Shown here one piece after another: positions 16,230-24,398 of a stretch of 64,000 nt of DNA (the first letter of the stretch is position 1; each line of letters begins with the position of its first letter). This DNA comes from Corynebacterium uberis (GTDB lineage: Bacteria; Actinomycetota; Actinomycetes; Mycobacteriales; Mycobacteriaceae): assembly GCF_020616335.1 (NCBI RefSeq), contig NZ_CP085051.1, forward strand, positions 868,001-932,000, in the 5' to 3' direction. The notes beneath the pieces were generated by a model. The model was not told the origin of the DNA. It did no database searches and saw nothing but the letters and a program-made list of their open reading frames with translations. A program made the position numbers and the translations under genes.

Positions 16230-17524
16230 TCCGCGCTTGCGACTTTTCTTATCAACACCCCACCCGCGACGCGCCTGCCTTTGAGCACGTCAGCATTGAG
16301 ATCCCGGCCGGGCAGCGGGTGCTGCTGTGCGGGGATTCCGGAAGCGGAAAGTCGACCTTTGCCACCGCGTTGGCGGGCGTGCTGGAGGAAGATGCGCTCA
16401 CCAGCGGCTCCCTGGAGGTCGCCGGAACGGTGGGACTGGTTCTTCAGGACCCGGACCCCATCTGCTCCCGGATCGGCGATGACGTCGCCTTCGGCTGTGA
16501 GAATCTGGGCCAGCACAACATCTGGGAGAAGGTGCGCTGGGCACTGAAGGCGGTGGGTCTGGACCTGCCGCTGGATCACCCCACCGCGCGGCTGTCCGGC
16601 GGGCAGCGCCAACGCCTGGCGCTCGCCGGGGTACTGGCCATGGGTGCGGATGTTGTGGTCCTGGATGAGCCCACAGCCAACCTTGACCCGCAGGGCGCGC
16701 AGGAAATTGTGCGCCTGGTAGATGAGGTGGTGGCCAACACGGGGGCGACCCTGTTGGTCATTGAACACCGGGCGCAGCGGTGGCTGCCGTATGTGGAGCG
16801 CATCGTCGAGATGACCGGCCAGGGGATAGTGGAGCGCACGGAGCTGCCGGAGCCGCCGCGCCTGCCGGGGGCGCGGGGCGTCGATAAGCACCAACAGCCC
16901 GCCGTGTGGACCCGGCAGCTGCGCACGCACACCGGCCCGCCGCGCGACGTGGAGCTGCCGGAGGGCGCGGCAACGGTGATCACCGGGCCCAACGGTGCGG
17001 GCAAGACCTCTCTGGCCATGGTGCTCGCCGGGCTGGATGCCCCGCGCTCGGGAGAGGTGGACTATGCGCCGCAGGTGCGTGATGGGCTGGGCGGGCCGGC
17101 GCATCGGTGGCGCTCGGCGCAGCTCGCGCGGCGCATCGGGTGCGTGTTTCAGGACCCGGAGCACCAGTTTGTGGCCCGCACGGTCGCCGAGGAGATGGCG
17201 GTGGGCCCGCGGGTGATGGGCATGCCCGATGCCCCGATTGATCAGCTGCTAGAACAGTTGCGCCTCGACCACCTGCGCAACGCCAATCCATTTACCCTGT
17301 CCGGGGGTGAGAAGCGCCGGCTATCCGTAGCAACGGCACTGGTTGCGGCCCCGCGGGTGCTCATTTTGGATGAACCGACCTTTGGCCAAGACGAGCAGAC
17401 CTTTGTAGAGCTGGTCACGCTGCTGCGCCAGCTGACCGACCGCGGCGTCACCGTGGCGGCTATCACCCACGATGAGCTTTTCCTCCACGCGCTGGGCGAT
17501 CATCACGTGGAGGTCACCCCATGA
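16226..17524 (+). CDS. ykoD: ECF transporter duplicated ATPase subunit
   Basis: Two fused ABC ATPase domains (432 residues). Domain 1: Walker A GDSGSGKST (near residue 34), signature LSGGQRQRLAL, Walker B VVVLDEPTANLD. Domain 2: Walker A GPNGAGKTS (near 255), signature LSGGEKRRLSVA, Walker B VLILDEPTFGQD. The linker between domains carries a 13-mer copy at 16877 (encoding GVDK). The GTG start at 16226 overlaps the ykoE stop; the frame is open far upstream but only antisense to ykoE content. ATGA overlap with ykoC. Confidence 0.93.
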   Translation: MIRACDFSYQHPTRDAPAFEHVSIEIPAGQRVLLCGDSGSGKSTFATALAGVLEEDALTSGSLEVAGTVGLVLQDPDPICSRIGDDVAFGCENLGQHNIWEKVRWALKAVGLDLPLDHPTARLSGGQRQRLALAGVLAMGADVVVLDEPTANLDPQGAQEIVRLVDEVVANTGATLLVIEHRAQRWLPYVERIVEMTGQGIVERTELPEPPRLPGARGVDKHQQPAVWTRQLRTHTGPPRDVELPEGAATVITGPNGAGKTSLAMVLAGLDAPRSGEVDYAPQVRDGLGGPAHRWRSAQLARRIGCVFQDPEHQFVARTVAEEMAVGPRVMGMPDAPIDQLLEQLRLDHLRNANPFTLSGGEKRRLSVATALVAAPRVLILDEPTFGQDEQTFVELVTLLRQLTDRGVTVAAITHDELFLHALGDHHVEVTP

Positions 17525-18261
17525 GGATGCTCGACAGTTTCAACCCCGTCGCCCGGCTTGCCGGCGCGCTCGTGGTGACCACTCCACTATTGATCTCCGT
17601 GGACCTCGTCTCCGCCACGGTGGCGCTGGTGTTGTGCACCGCGGTGGCCCTGGCCTGGGGCTTTCGCTTCACGCGCCTGCTTCCGCTGTGCGCCATCGCC
17701 CCGCTCGCCGGCGTGTCCATGGCGCTCTACGCCCGCCCGGAAGGCCACGAGTATTTCTCCTTCGGGTTCGCCCACATCACGGACAACTCGCTGGCCCTCG
17801 CCGCGGCGATCATGGTGCGCGTCATCGCGGTGGCGCTGCCGGTCCTGGTGCTCACCGATCGGCTGGACCCCACGGACCTCGGCGACGGGCTGGCGCAGGT
17901 GGCGCACCTGCCGGAGCGCTTCGTCGTCGCCTCCGTCGCCGGGGTGCGCATGCTCACGCTCTTTCGTGACGACTGGGCCAGCCTCAACCGCGCCCGCCGC
18001 GCCCGCGGCATTGCCGACCAAGGCCGCCTGCGCCACACCCTCACCCTGTCCTTCGGACTTTTGGTAGCGGCGCTGCGCCGCGGATCCACGCTCGCCGTGG
18101 CCATGGAGGCGCGCGGATTTGGCTCCGGCCCGCGCACCTGGGCCCGGCGCTCCCAGCTGCACCGCCGCGACGCAGTACTGGTCGCGGGCTGTGCCGTCGT
18201 GGCGGCGATAAGCATCGCCGCGGCGGTGTGGACCGGCCAATTCCGCTTCCTGGGGGCCTAA
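17521..18261 (+). CDS. ykoC: ECF transporter transmembrane (T) component
   Basis: CbiQ/EcfT-type coupling protein of 246 residues that links the S component to the ATPases. Hydrophobic helices frame the cytosolic region with SLNRARRARGI and AMEARGFGSGPRTW; the second is the EcfT ARG motif (MEARGF). The start overlaps ykoD as ATGA. Completes the riboswitch-controlled transporter. Confidence 0.9.
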   Translation: MRMLDSFNPVARLAGALVVTTPLLISVDLVSATVALVLCTAVALAWGFRFTRLLPLCAIAPLAGVSMALYARPEGHEYFSFGFAHITDNSLALAAAIMVRVIAVALPVLVLTDRLDPTDLGDGLAQVAHLPERFVVASVAGVRMLTLFRDDWASLNRARRARGIADQGRLRHTLTLSFGLLVAALRRGSTLAVAMEARGFGSGPRTWARRSQLHRRDAVLVAGCAVVAAISIAAAVWTGQFRFLGA

Positions 18262-18272
18262 CGGAGACAGCT

Positions 18273-18905
18273 ATGAGCGATTTTCCTGCCGGTGGCTCCC
18301 CGCTTTCCGACGCCGCCCCCAGCGCCGCCCCCAGCGCTACCCCCAGCGCCGCCCCCAGCGCTACCCCCAGCGCCGCCCCCAGCGCTACCCCCAGCGCCGC
18401 CTCCAGCGCGGCGGTCACCGCCGCTGCTGCCTCCGGGGACCCGCTGACGGTTCTCATCGACGGCCCTTCGGGGGCAGGCAAGACCACGTGGGCGGCGTCA
18501 CTGGGCTACCCGGTGGTGCATCTGGATGACTTCTACCCCGGCTGGTCGGGTCTGGCCGCCGCCGCGCAGATGGTGGCCCGGGATGTGCTTGACCCGGTGA
18601 ACCCGGGGTTTTGGCGCTGGGACTGGGATGCTGATCGGCGCGGGGCGTGGCAGCCGTTGCCGCGCCGGGGCCCGGGCGAGGTGCTGGTGGTGGAGGGCGC
18701 CGGCGCGGTGACCGCAGAATCGGTGGCCGCGGCGCGGGCTCTCGGCCGAGTGCACACCGTGTTGGTCACGGCCCCGGAGGAGGTGCGCCGCACCCGGGCG
18801 CTGGCGCGCGACCCATATTATGCCCCCTTTTTGGCCATGTGGGCCCGCCAGGAGGAGCGGCACTTTTCAGTTCCGGTGCACTACGATGAGGTAATCCGGG
18901 GGTAG
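18273..18905 (+). CDS. P-loop kinase, uridine-kinase-like, with repeat N-terminus
   Basis: 210 residues. Residues about 63-70 form the Walker A GPSGAGKTT; HLDDFYPGW follows as in uridine/phosphoribulokinase-like kinases, and RWDWDADRRGAWQPLP and VLVVEGAGAVTAES are typical of short actinobacterial paralogues. The ribosome site ACGGAGACAG precedes ATG 18273. The first about 50 residues are a PSAAPSAT repeat (see separate entry). The 11-base gap to ykoC suggests co-transcription, so a role in thiamine-precursor phosphorylation is possible but only inferred from position. Confidence 0.78.
   Translation: MSDFPAGGSPLSDAAPSAAPSATPSAAPSATPSAAPSATPSAASSAAVTAAAASGDPLTVLIDGPSGAGKTTWAASLGYPVVHLDDFYPGWSGLAAAAQMVARDVLDPVNPGFWRWDWDADRRGAWQPLPRRGPGEVLVVEGAGAVTAESVAAARALGRVHTVLVTAPEEVRRTRALARDPYYAPFLAMWARQEERHFSVPVHYDEVIRG
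18318..18406 (+). repeat. In-frame minisatellite (12/24-bp units) in the kinase gene
   Basis: CCCAGCGCCGCC and CCCAGCGCTACC alternate about seven times, coding for alternating PSAA and PSAT. All units keep the frame. Nearly identical copies at DNA level, including alternating GCC and GCT codons, point to recent slippage expansion of a 24-bp unit rather than selection on the peptide alone. Confidence 0.9.
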
Positions 18906-18950
18906 CTGTGCAACATCGGGGGTGGGGTGGTGGCTGATTTTGGTGCGCTT

Positions 18951-18988
18951 GTAGGGGTATTCCCACTATCCTTTCGGGAAACACCTAC
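18951..18988 (+). terminator. Stem-loop between the kinase and oppA
   Basis: GTAGGGGTATTCCC (18951-18964) can pair with GGGAAACACCTAC (18976-18988) with one bulge and one mismatch, loop of 11 bases. There is no U-tract, so it could be an actinobacterial-style terminator for the yko operon or a leader structure for oppA. It ends 28 bases before the oppA GTG. Confidence 0.4.
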
Positions 18989-19015
18989 CCAGTATTGAGA
19001 CGGAAAGAGACGTCC

Positions 19016-20638
19016 GTGAGAAAAGCGCTCAAGGCGGCGAGCCTGCTCCTAGCCGGAGTTCTCGCCGCGTGCTCCAGCGGCCAGGATGGGCCGGAAGTAA
19101 ATTACGTCAGCGTCAATGGTTCGGAGCCGCAGAATCCGCTGCTTCCTGCGGGTACCACGGAGACTGGCGGCGGGGACATCATCGACCAGATCTTTTCCGG
19201 CCTGGTGGGCTATGACACAGACGGCAAGGCGTACAACGAGGTTGCCACGAACATCAGCACCACGGATGCCACCACTTTTAAGGTGGAGCTGCATCGGGAC
19301 CGAAAGTTCTCTGACGGCTCTCCGGTCCAGGCCCACAACTTTGTGCGCGCTTGGGATTACGCGGTGGAGCACAGCCAGACCGGCGCGGACTTCTTTGCCC
19401 CCATCAAGGGCTTTGAGGAGGGCAAGGCGCACATGGAGGGCCTGAAGGTGGTGGATGATTACACCTTCACCATCACGCTGGCCTCGCCGCAGGCGGACTT
19501 TCCCATCCAGCTGGGGCACTCCTCCTTCTTCCCGCTTCCCGACGTCGCCTTCGACGACATGGAGGCCTTCGGTCAGCTGCCCGTGGGCAACGGCCCCTAC
19601 AAGATGGAGCGCTGGGACCACAACGTTGCAGCCACCCTGGTGCCCAACCCGGAGTACGTGGGCGAGCGCACGCTCGCTAACTCCGGGGCCCAGGTGCGCT
19701 TCTACACCACCCCCAACGCGGCCTACGCGGACGTGTTGTCCGGTCAGCTTGACATCATCAAGGACGTGCCCAGTTCGGCGTTTACCACCTACCAGGACGA
19801 GCTGGGAGATGGCGCGGTGAATAAGCCGGTGGCTGTCTTCCAGGGATTTACCATTCCGCAGAACCTGCCGCACTTTAGCGGCGAGGAGGGCGCGCTGCGC
19901 CGCGCGGCGATCTCGCTGGCCATCAACCGCCCGCAGGTCACCCACGCCATCTTTGCGGATACCCGCACTCCGGCGCGCGACTTCACCTCGCCGGTGTTGC
20001 CCGGCTACAGCGCTGATATCCCCGGCGCGGAGGTGTTGGAGTTCAACCCGCAGCGCGCCCGCGAGCTGTGGGACAAGGCGGATGCCATCTCGCCCTACGA
20101 GGGCACGTTTACCATCTCCTACAACTCTGATGGCGGGCACAAGCCCTGGGCGGATGCCGTGGCCAATCAGCTCAAAAACAACCTGGGCATCCAGGCTGAG
20201 GGCACCGCCTACCCGGACTTTAAGTCCCTGCGCGATGACATCACCAACCGCACCATCACCGGCGCGTTCCGCACCGGCTGGCAGGGCGATTTCCCGGCCA
20301 TGTCTGGCTTTCTTACCCAGACGTACCGCACGGGGGCGGGCTCCAATGATGGCGACTACTCCAACCCGCGTTTCGACGCCGAGCTCGACGCCGCCGCCAG
20401 CGCCCCCAGCGTGGAGGAGGCCAACAAGCACTACCGTGCCGCGCAGGCAATCCTGCTGAAGGATCTGCCCGCCATCCCGCTGTGGTATTCCAACGTCACC
20501 GGCGGCAGCGGGCCGCGCGTGAGCAACGTGCACTTCAACTGGAAGTCCGTGCCGGAGCTTAGCGCCGTGGTCAAGGAGGGCGACCCCGGACCCGGTGGTG
20601 GCGCTGATAACAAGACACAAGGACACGGAAAGGAGTAG
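19016..20638 (+). CDS. oppA: Oligopeptide ABC transporter substrate-binding lipoprotein
   Basis: Family-5 (SBP_bac_5) peptide-binding lipoprotein of 540 residues. The signal peptide ends in a lipobox, LLAGVLAACSS, so the mature Cys is lipidated and the protein sits on the outer face of the membrane. SEPQNPLLPAGTTETGGGDIIDQIFSGLVGYD and LHRDRKFSDGSPVQAHNFVRAW are family signatures. GTG 19016 is chosen because GGAAAGAGA lies at optimal distance; a TTG 21 bases upstream is less likely. First gene of oppABC(DF), with 5 bases to oppB. Confidence 0.92.
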   Translation: MRKALKAASLLLAGVLAACSSGQDGPEVNYVSVNGSEPQNPLLPAGTTETGGGDIIDQIFSGLVGYDTDGKAYNEVATNISTTDATTFKVELHRDRKFSDGSPVQAHNFVRAWDYAVEHSQTGADFFAPIKGFEEGKAHMEGLKVVDDYTFTITLASPQADFPIQLGHSSFFPLPDVAFDDMEAFGQLPVGNGPYKMERWDHNVAATLVPNPEYVGERTLANSGAQVRFYTTPNAAYADVLSGQLDIIKDVPSSAFTTYQDELGDGAVNKPVAVFQGFTIPQNLPHFSGEEGALRRAAISLAINRPQVTHAIFADTRTPARDFTSPVLPGYSADIPGAEVLEFNPQRARELWDKADAISPYEGTFTISYNSDGGHKPWADAVANQLKNNLGIQAEGTAYPDFKSLRDDITNRTITGAFRTGWQGDFPAMSGFLTQTYRTGAGSNDGDYSNPRFDAELDAAASAPSVEEANKHYRAAQAILLKDLPAIPLWYSNVTGGSGPRVSNVHFNWKSVPELSAVVKEGDPGPGGGADNKTQGHGKE

Positions 20639-20643
20639 GGCAG

Positions 20644-21570
20644 ATGCCACGCTATATTGCGCGCCGACTGCTACAGATGATCCCCGTCTTCTTCGGGGCC
20701 ACGCTGCTGCTCTACGCGCTGGTTTTCCTCATGCCCGGCGATCCGGTGGCCGCCCTGGGCGGCGACAAGGCGCTGTCAGAGGCCGCCCGGGCGCGCATTG
20801 AATCCCAATACAACCTGGACAAGCCCTTCCTGGTGCAGTACCTGCTCTACCTCAAGGGCATTGTGACCTTGGACTTTGGCACTACCTTCTCGGGCCGCCC
20901 CGTCGCTGAGGTCATGGCTGAGGCCTTCCCGGTGACCATCAAGCTGGCGGTCATGGCGCTGGTCTTTGAGGCCGTGTTTGGCATCCTCTTCGGCGTCATC
21001 GCCGGGGTGCGCCGCGGTGGCTTCTTTGACTCCACGGTGCTGGTGCTCTCGCTCATCGTCATTGCCGTGCCCTCCTTTGTCATCGGCTTTGTTTTCCAAT
21101 ACGTGGTGGGCGTCAAGTGGGGGCTGCTGCCGGTGACGGTGGGCAGCAAGGAAACCTTCGTGCCGCTGCTCATGCCGGCGATCGTGCTCGGCGCGTTGTC
21201 TTTTGCCTACGTGTTGCGGCTGACCCGCCAATCGGTCTCAGAGAACCTGACCGCGGACTACGTGCGCACCGCCCGGGCCAAGGGCTTGGGCGGGCGGTCG
21301 GTGATGACCCGGCACGTGCTGCGCAACTCCTTAATCCCCGTGGCCACCTTCCTGGGCGCTGATCTTGGCGCGCTGATGAGTGGCGCCATTGTCACAGAGG
21401 GCATCTTTGCCATCAACGGCGTGGGCGGCACGATGTACCAGGCCATCTTGAAGGGCGAGCCGACCACTGTGGTGTCCTTTGCCACTGTGCTAGTGGTGGT
21501 CTACATCGTGGCCAACCTGCTTGTTGATCTCATCTACGCCGTACTAGACCCGAGGATTCGCTATGAGTAG
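20644..21570 (+). CDS. oppB: Oligopeptide ABC transporter permease, OppB type
   Basis: 308 residues, six membrane helices. The N-terminus RYIARRLLQMIPVFFGATLLLYALVFLMPGDP is the standard OppB/DppB start, and the EAA loop RTARAKGLGGRSVMTRHVLRNSLIPV docks the ATPase. The gene ends with DLIYAVLDPRIRYE. It overlaps oppC by 8 bases, indicating translational coupling. Confidence 0.94.
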   Translation: MPRYIARRLLQMIPVFFGATLLLYALVFLMPGDPVAALGGDKALSEAARARIESQYNLDKPFLVQYLLYLKGIVTLDFGTTFSGRPVAEVMAEAFPVTIKLAVMALVFEAVFGILFGVIAGVRRGGFFDSTVLVLSLIVIAVPSFVIGFVFQYVVGVKWGLLPVTVGSKETFVPLLMPAIVLGALSFAYVLRLTRQSVSENLTADYVRTARAKGLGGRSVMTRHVLRNSLIPVATFLGADLGALMSGAIVTEGIFAINGVGGTMYQAILKGEPTTVVSFATVLVVVYIVANLLVDLIYAVLDPRIRYE

Positions 21571-22642
21571 CACCCGTATCCCACGGCCGGACCGTGATGA
21601 CCAAGAAAACCAGGTCAACCGTGACCTTCCAGAACCCGCGGGAGCGGTGGCTGACGCCGGGACTGTAGCCACCGAGGTTGCTGCGCCGGGCGTCGAAAAG
21701 CGAGCTGCCCGCCCGGGCCAAGAGCACGTGGTGGCCGCCGATGATGAGACCGGCCTCGGCGCAGTCGATGCGGTAGCCGATGAGTCCGCGCCGTCTTCCC
21801 AATGGGCGGTGGCCTGGCGGTACCTGCGCCGGCGGCCCCTGTTTTGGATTTCCGCAGCGCTGATCCTGCTTGCCCTCGCCGTGGCGGCGGTCCCGGGGCT
21901 GTTTACCCGGGCGGACCCCAGCTTCTGCGACCTTGACTATTCCCTGCGCGGGATGAGCTGGTCCCACCCCTTCGGTTTTGACCGCCAGGGCTGTGACATC
22001 TACGCGCGCACCGTCTACGGGGCCCGTGCCTCGGTGCTCGTGGGCGTGCTCACCACCGCGCTCGTGGTCCTCCTCGGCGGCGCGATCGGCGCCCTGGCCG
22101 GGTTCTTCGGCGGCTGGCTCGACGCGGTGCTCTCCCGCATCACGGATATCTTCTTTGCCGTGCCCCTGGTGCTGGCCGCGATCGTGATCATGCAGCTGTT
22201 TAAGAACCACCGCACCATCATCACGGTGGTGCTGGTGTTGGCCCTGTTCGGCTGGACCAGCATCGCGCGCATCACTCGCGGCGCCGTGATGAGCGCCAAG
22301 AATGAGGACTATGTCACCGCGGCCCGGGCGCTGGGCGCGCGGCGGCGCACCCTGTTGCTCAGCCACATCCTGCCCAACGCGGCGGCGCCGATCATCGTGT
22401 ACGCCACGGTGGCGCTGGGAACGTTCATCGTGGCGGAAGCCACGCTGTCCTTCCTGGGCATCGGCCTGCCGTCCTCGGTGGTGTCCTGGGGCGGGGATAT
22501 TGCCGTGGCGCAGGACGTGTTGCGCACCAAGCCTGCCGTGCTCTTCTTCCCCGCGACAGCCCTGGGGCTGACCGTGCTGAGCTTCATCATGATGGGCGAC
22601 GTCGTCCGCGACGCGCTGGACCCGAAGGCGAGGAAACGATGA
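21563..22642 (+). CDS. oppC: Oligopeptide ABC transporter permease, OppC type
   Basis: 359 residues. A long, poorly conserved cytosolic N-terminus of about 85 residues precedes the OppC membrane domain (AWRYLRRRPLFWISAALILLAL). DRQGCDIYARTVYGARASVLVG and the EAA loop AARALGARRRTLLLSHILPNAAAPI are typical. It ends in DALDPKARKR and overlaps the ATPase gene as ATGA. Confidence 0.93.
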   Translation: MSSTRIPRPDRDDQENQVNRDLPEPAGAVADAGTVATEVAAPGVEKRAARPGQEHVVAADDETGLGAVDAVADESAPSSQWAVAWRYLRRRPLFWISAALILLALAVAAVPGLFTRADPSFCDLDYSLRGMSWSHPFGFDRQGCDIYARTVYGARASVLVGVLTTALVVLLGGAIGALAGFFGGWLDAVLSRITDIFFAVPLVLAAIVIMQLFKNHRTIITVVLVLALFGWTSIARITRGAVMSAKNEDYVTAARALGARRRTLLLSHILPNAAAPIIVYATVALGTFIVAEATLSFLGIGLPSSVVSWGGDIAVAQDVLRTKPAVLFFPATALGLTVLSFIMMGDVVRDALDPKARKR

Positions 22643-24336
22643 CCGATCACACCACTGCGGATCGCGCTGCGGATCACGCATCCGCGGATCACGCTGCGGA
22701 TCGCGCCGCAGGTCACGCCGCAGATAAGCCGCTATTGGAAATTAAGGACCTGCGAGTCTCCTTCACCTCCTCGACGGGCGTGGTTGACGCTGTGCGCGGG
22801 GCAAACCTGACGGTCTACCGCGGGCAATCCGTGGCCATCGTCGGCGAGTCCGGCTCCGGCAAGTCCACCACCGCCATGTCCGTGCTGGGCCTACTTCCGG
22901 GCGAAGGAAAGGTCACCGGCGGATCCATCCTCTTCGACGGCCAAGAGATCGCCGGGGCCAGCGAAAAGCAGATGCAACAGCTGCGCGGCGCCCACATTGG
23001 CCTGGTGCCCCAAGACCCCATGAGCAACCTCAACCCGGTGTGGCGCGTGGGCACCCAGATCGAAGAGGCACTGCACGCCAATAATGCAGAAGGCTCCGCC
23101 GAGCAGCTGCTTGAAGATGCCGGCTTAGATGATGCCGCGCGCCGGGCCCGCCAATTCCCCCACGAGTTTTCCGGCGGCATGCGCCAGCGCGCGCTCATTG
23201 CCATTGGCCTGGCCGCTAAGCCGCAGTTGCTCATCGCCGACGAGCCGACCTCCGCGCTGGATGTCACGGTGCAAAAGCGCATTCTCGATCACCTAGAGGG
23301 CCTGACTGAGCAGCTGGGTACCGCCGTGCTGCTGATTACCCATGACTTGGGGCTGGCCGCCGAGCGCGCTGAGCACCTGGTGGTCATGCACCGCGGCCGG
23401 GTGGTCGAGGCCGGTCCCTCCCGCGAGATCCTGGCCAACCCGCGCCACCCCTATACCCGCAGGCTTGTCGACGCCGCCCCCTCCCTGGCTTCCGCACGCA
23501 TCCAGGGCGGCCACGGGGCCGACGAATTGCTCAAGACAGGGGATACCCAGACCACGGAGCAGGTCATCCGCGTGGACGGCCTGACCAAGGAGTTTAAAAA
23601 CGTTACCGCCGTGGAGGATGTGTCCTTCTACGTGCGGGAAGGCACCACCACAGCGCTGGTGGGCGAGTCCGGTTCCGGGAAATCCACCGTGGCCAACATG
23701 GTGCTGGGCCTGTTGCAGCCGACGAAGGGGAGCGTGTACTTCCACGGCCGCAACCTCGACGAGCTCAGCCGGGCGGAGAAGTTTGCGGTGCGGGAGAAGA
23801 TGCAGGTGGTCTTCCAGAACCCCTACGGTTCGCTGGACCCCATGTACTCGATCTACCGTTGCATCGAGGAACCGTTGGCGGTGCATAAGAAGGGCACACG
23901 CAAGCAGCGTCAGCAGCGGGTGGCGGACCTGCTGGATATGGTGGCCCTGCCGCGGTCAACCATGCGGCGCTACCCCAACGAGCTGTCTGGCGGTCAGCGC
24001 CAGCGGGTGGCCATTGCGCGTGCGCTGGCGTTGCGCCCGGAGGTGTTGGTGCTCGATGAGGCGGTGTCCGCCCTGGACGTGCTCGTGCAGCACCAGGTGC
24101 TTGAGCTGCTGGCTGGCCTGCAAGAAGAGCTGAAGCTGAGTTACCTGTTTATTACCCATGACCTGGCCGTGGTGCGCCAGATTGCAGACGATGTTGTGGT
24201 GATGCGCAAGGGACATCTGGTGGAGCGGGGCAGCGCCGATGAGGTGTTTGCCCACCCCCGCCAGGACTACACCCGCAACCTCATTGAGTCTGTTCCGGGC
24301 GCCGGAATCGACTGGGGTGCACACGTAACAAACTAG
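22639..24336 (+). CDS. oppDF: Oligopeptide ABC transporter, fused double ATPase (OppD-OppF)
   Basis: Two ABC ATPases in one 565-residue chain. The first has GESGSGKST, a signature FSGGMRQRALIA and LLIADEPTSALD; the second has GESGSGKST near residue 346, LSGGQRQRVAIA and LVLDEAVSALD. In the second Walker B the usual EP(T/V) is EAV. The N-terminal 30 residues are a His/Asp/Ala-rich repeat (DRAADHASADHAADRAAG) coded by GCGGATCRCGC-type units. One chain replacing OppD and OppF fixes a 1:1 heterodimer-like motor. Confidence 0.94.
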   Translation: MTDHTTADRAADHASADHAADRAAGHAADKPLLEIKDLRVSFTSSTGVVDAVRGANLTVYRGQSVAIVGESGSGKSTTAMSVLGLLPGEGKVTGGSILFDGQEIAGASEKQMQQLRGAHIGLVPQDPMSNLNPVWRVGTQIEEALHANNAEGSAEQLLEDAGLDDAARRARQFPHEFSGGMRQRALIAIGLAAKPQLLIADEPTSALDVTVQKRILDHLEGLTEQLGTAVLLITHDLGLAAERAEHLVVMHRGRVVEAGPSREILANPRHPYTRRLVDAAPSLASARIQGGHGADELLKTGDTQTTEQVIRVDGLTKEFKNVTAVEDVSFYVREGTTTALVGESGSGKSTVANMVLGLLQPTKGSVYFHGRNLDELSRAEKFAVREKMQVVFQNPYGSLDPMYSIYRCIEEPLAVHKKGTRKQRQQRVADLLDMVALPRSTMRRYPNELSGGQRQRVAIARALALRPEVLVLDEAVSALDVLVQHQVLELLAGLQEELKLSYLFITHDLAVVRQIADDVVVMRKGHLVERGSADEVFAHPRQDYTRNLIESVPGAGIDWGAHVTN

Positions 24337-24351
24337 CGAGTTCGCCGCGCC

Positions 24352-24388
24352 GAACCCCTTATTGACAAATTTTGCCAATAAGGGGTTC
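24352..24388. promoter_or_regulatory. 37-bp near-perfect palindrome before the surface-protein gene
   Basis: GAACCCCTTATTGACAAA (24352-24369), one central T, then TTTGCCAATAAGGGGTTC (24371-24388); only one of 18 pairs mismatches. It lies 15 bases after the oppDF stop and 10 bases before the GTG of the next gene. In RNA it would form a long hairpin (a terminator for opp without a U-tract); in DNA it could be an operator, and it contains TTGACA, a possible -35 box. The AT-rich core flanked by a GC-rich shoulder is unlike its surroundings. Confidence 0.7.
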
Positions 24389-24398
24389 ACTGTGCCTT

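Noticed and set aside
19049..20650. 533-codon minus-strand frame opposite oppA
   Set aside because: Shadow of oppA; no known domain and no ribosome site.
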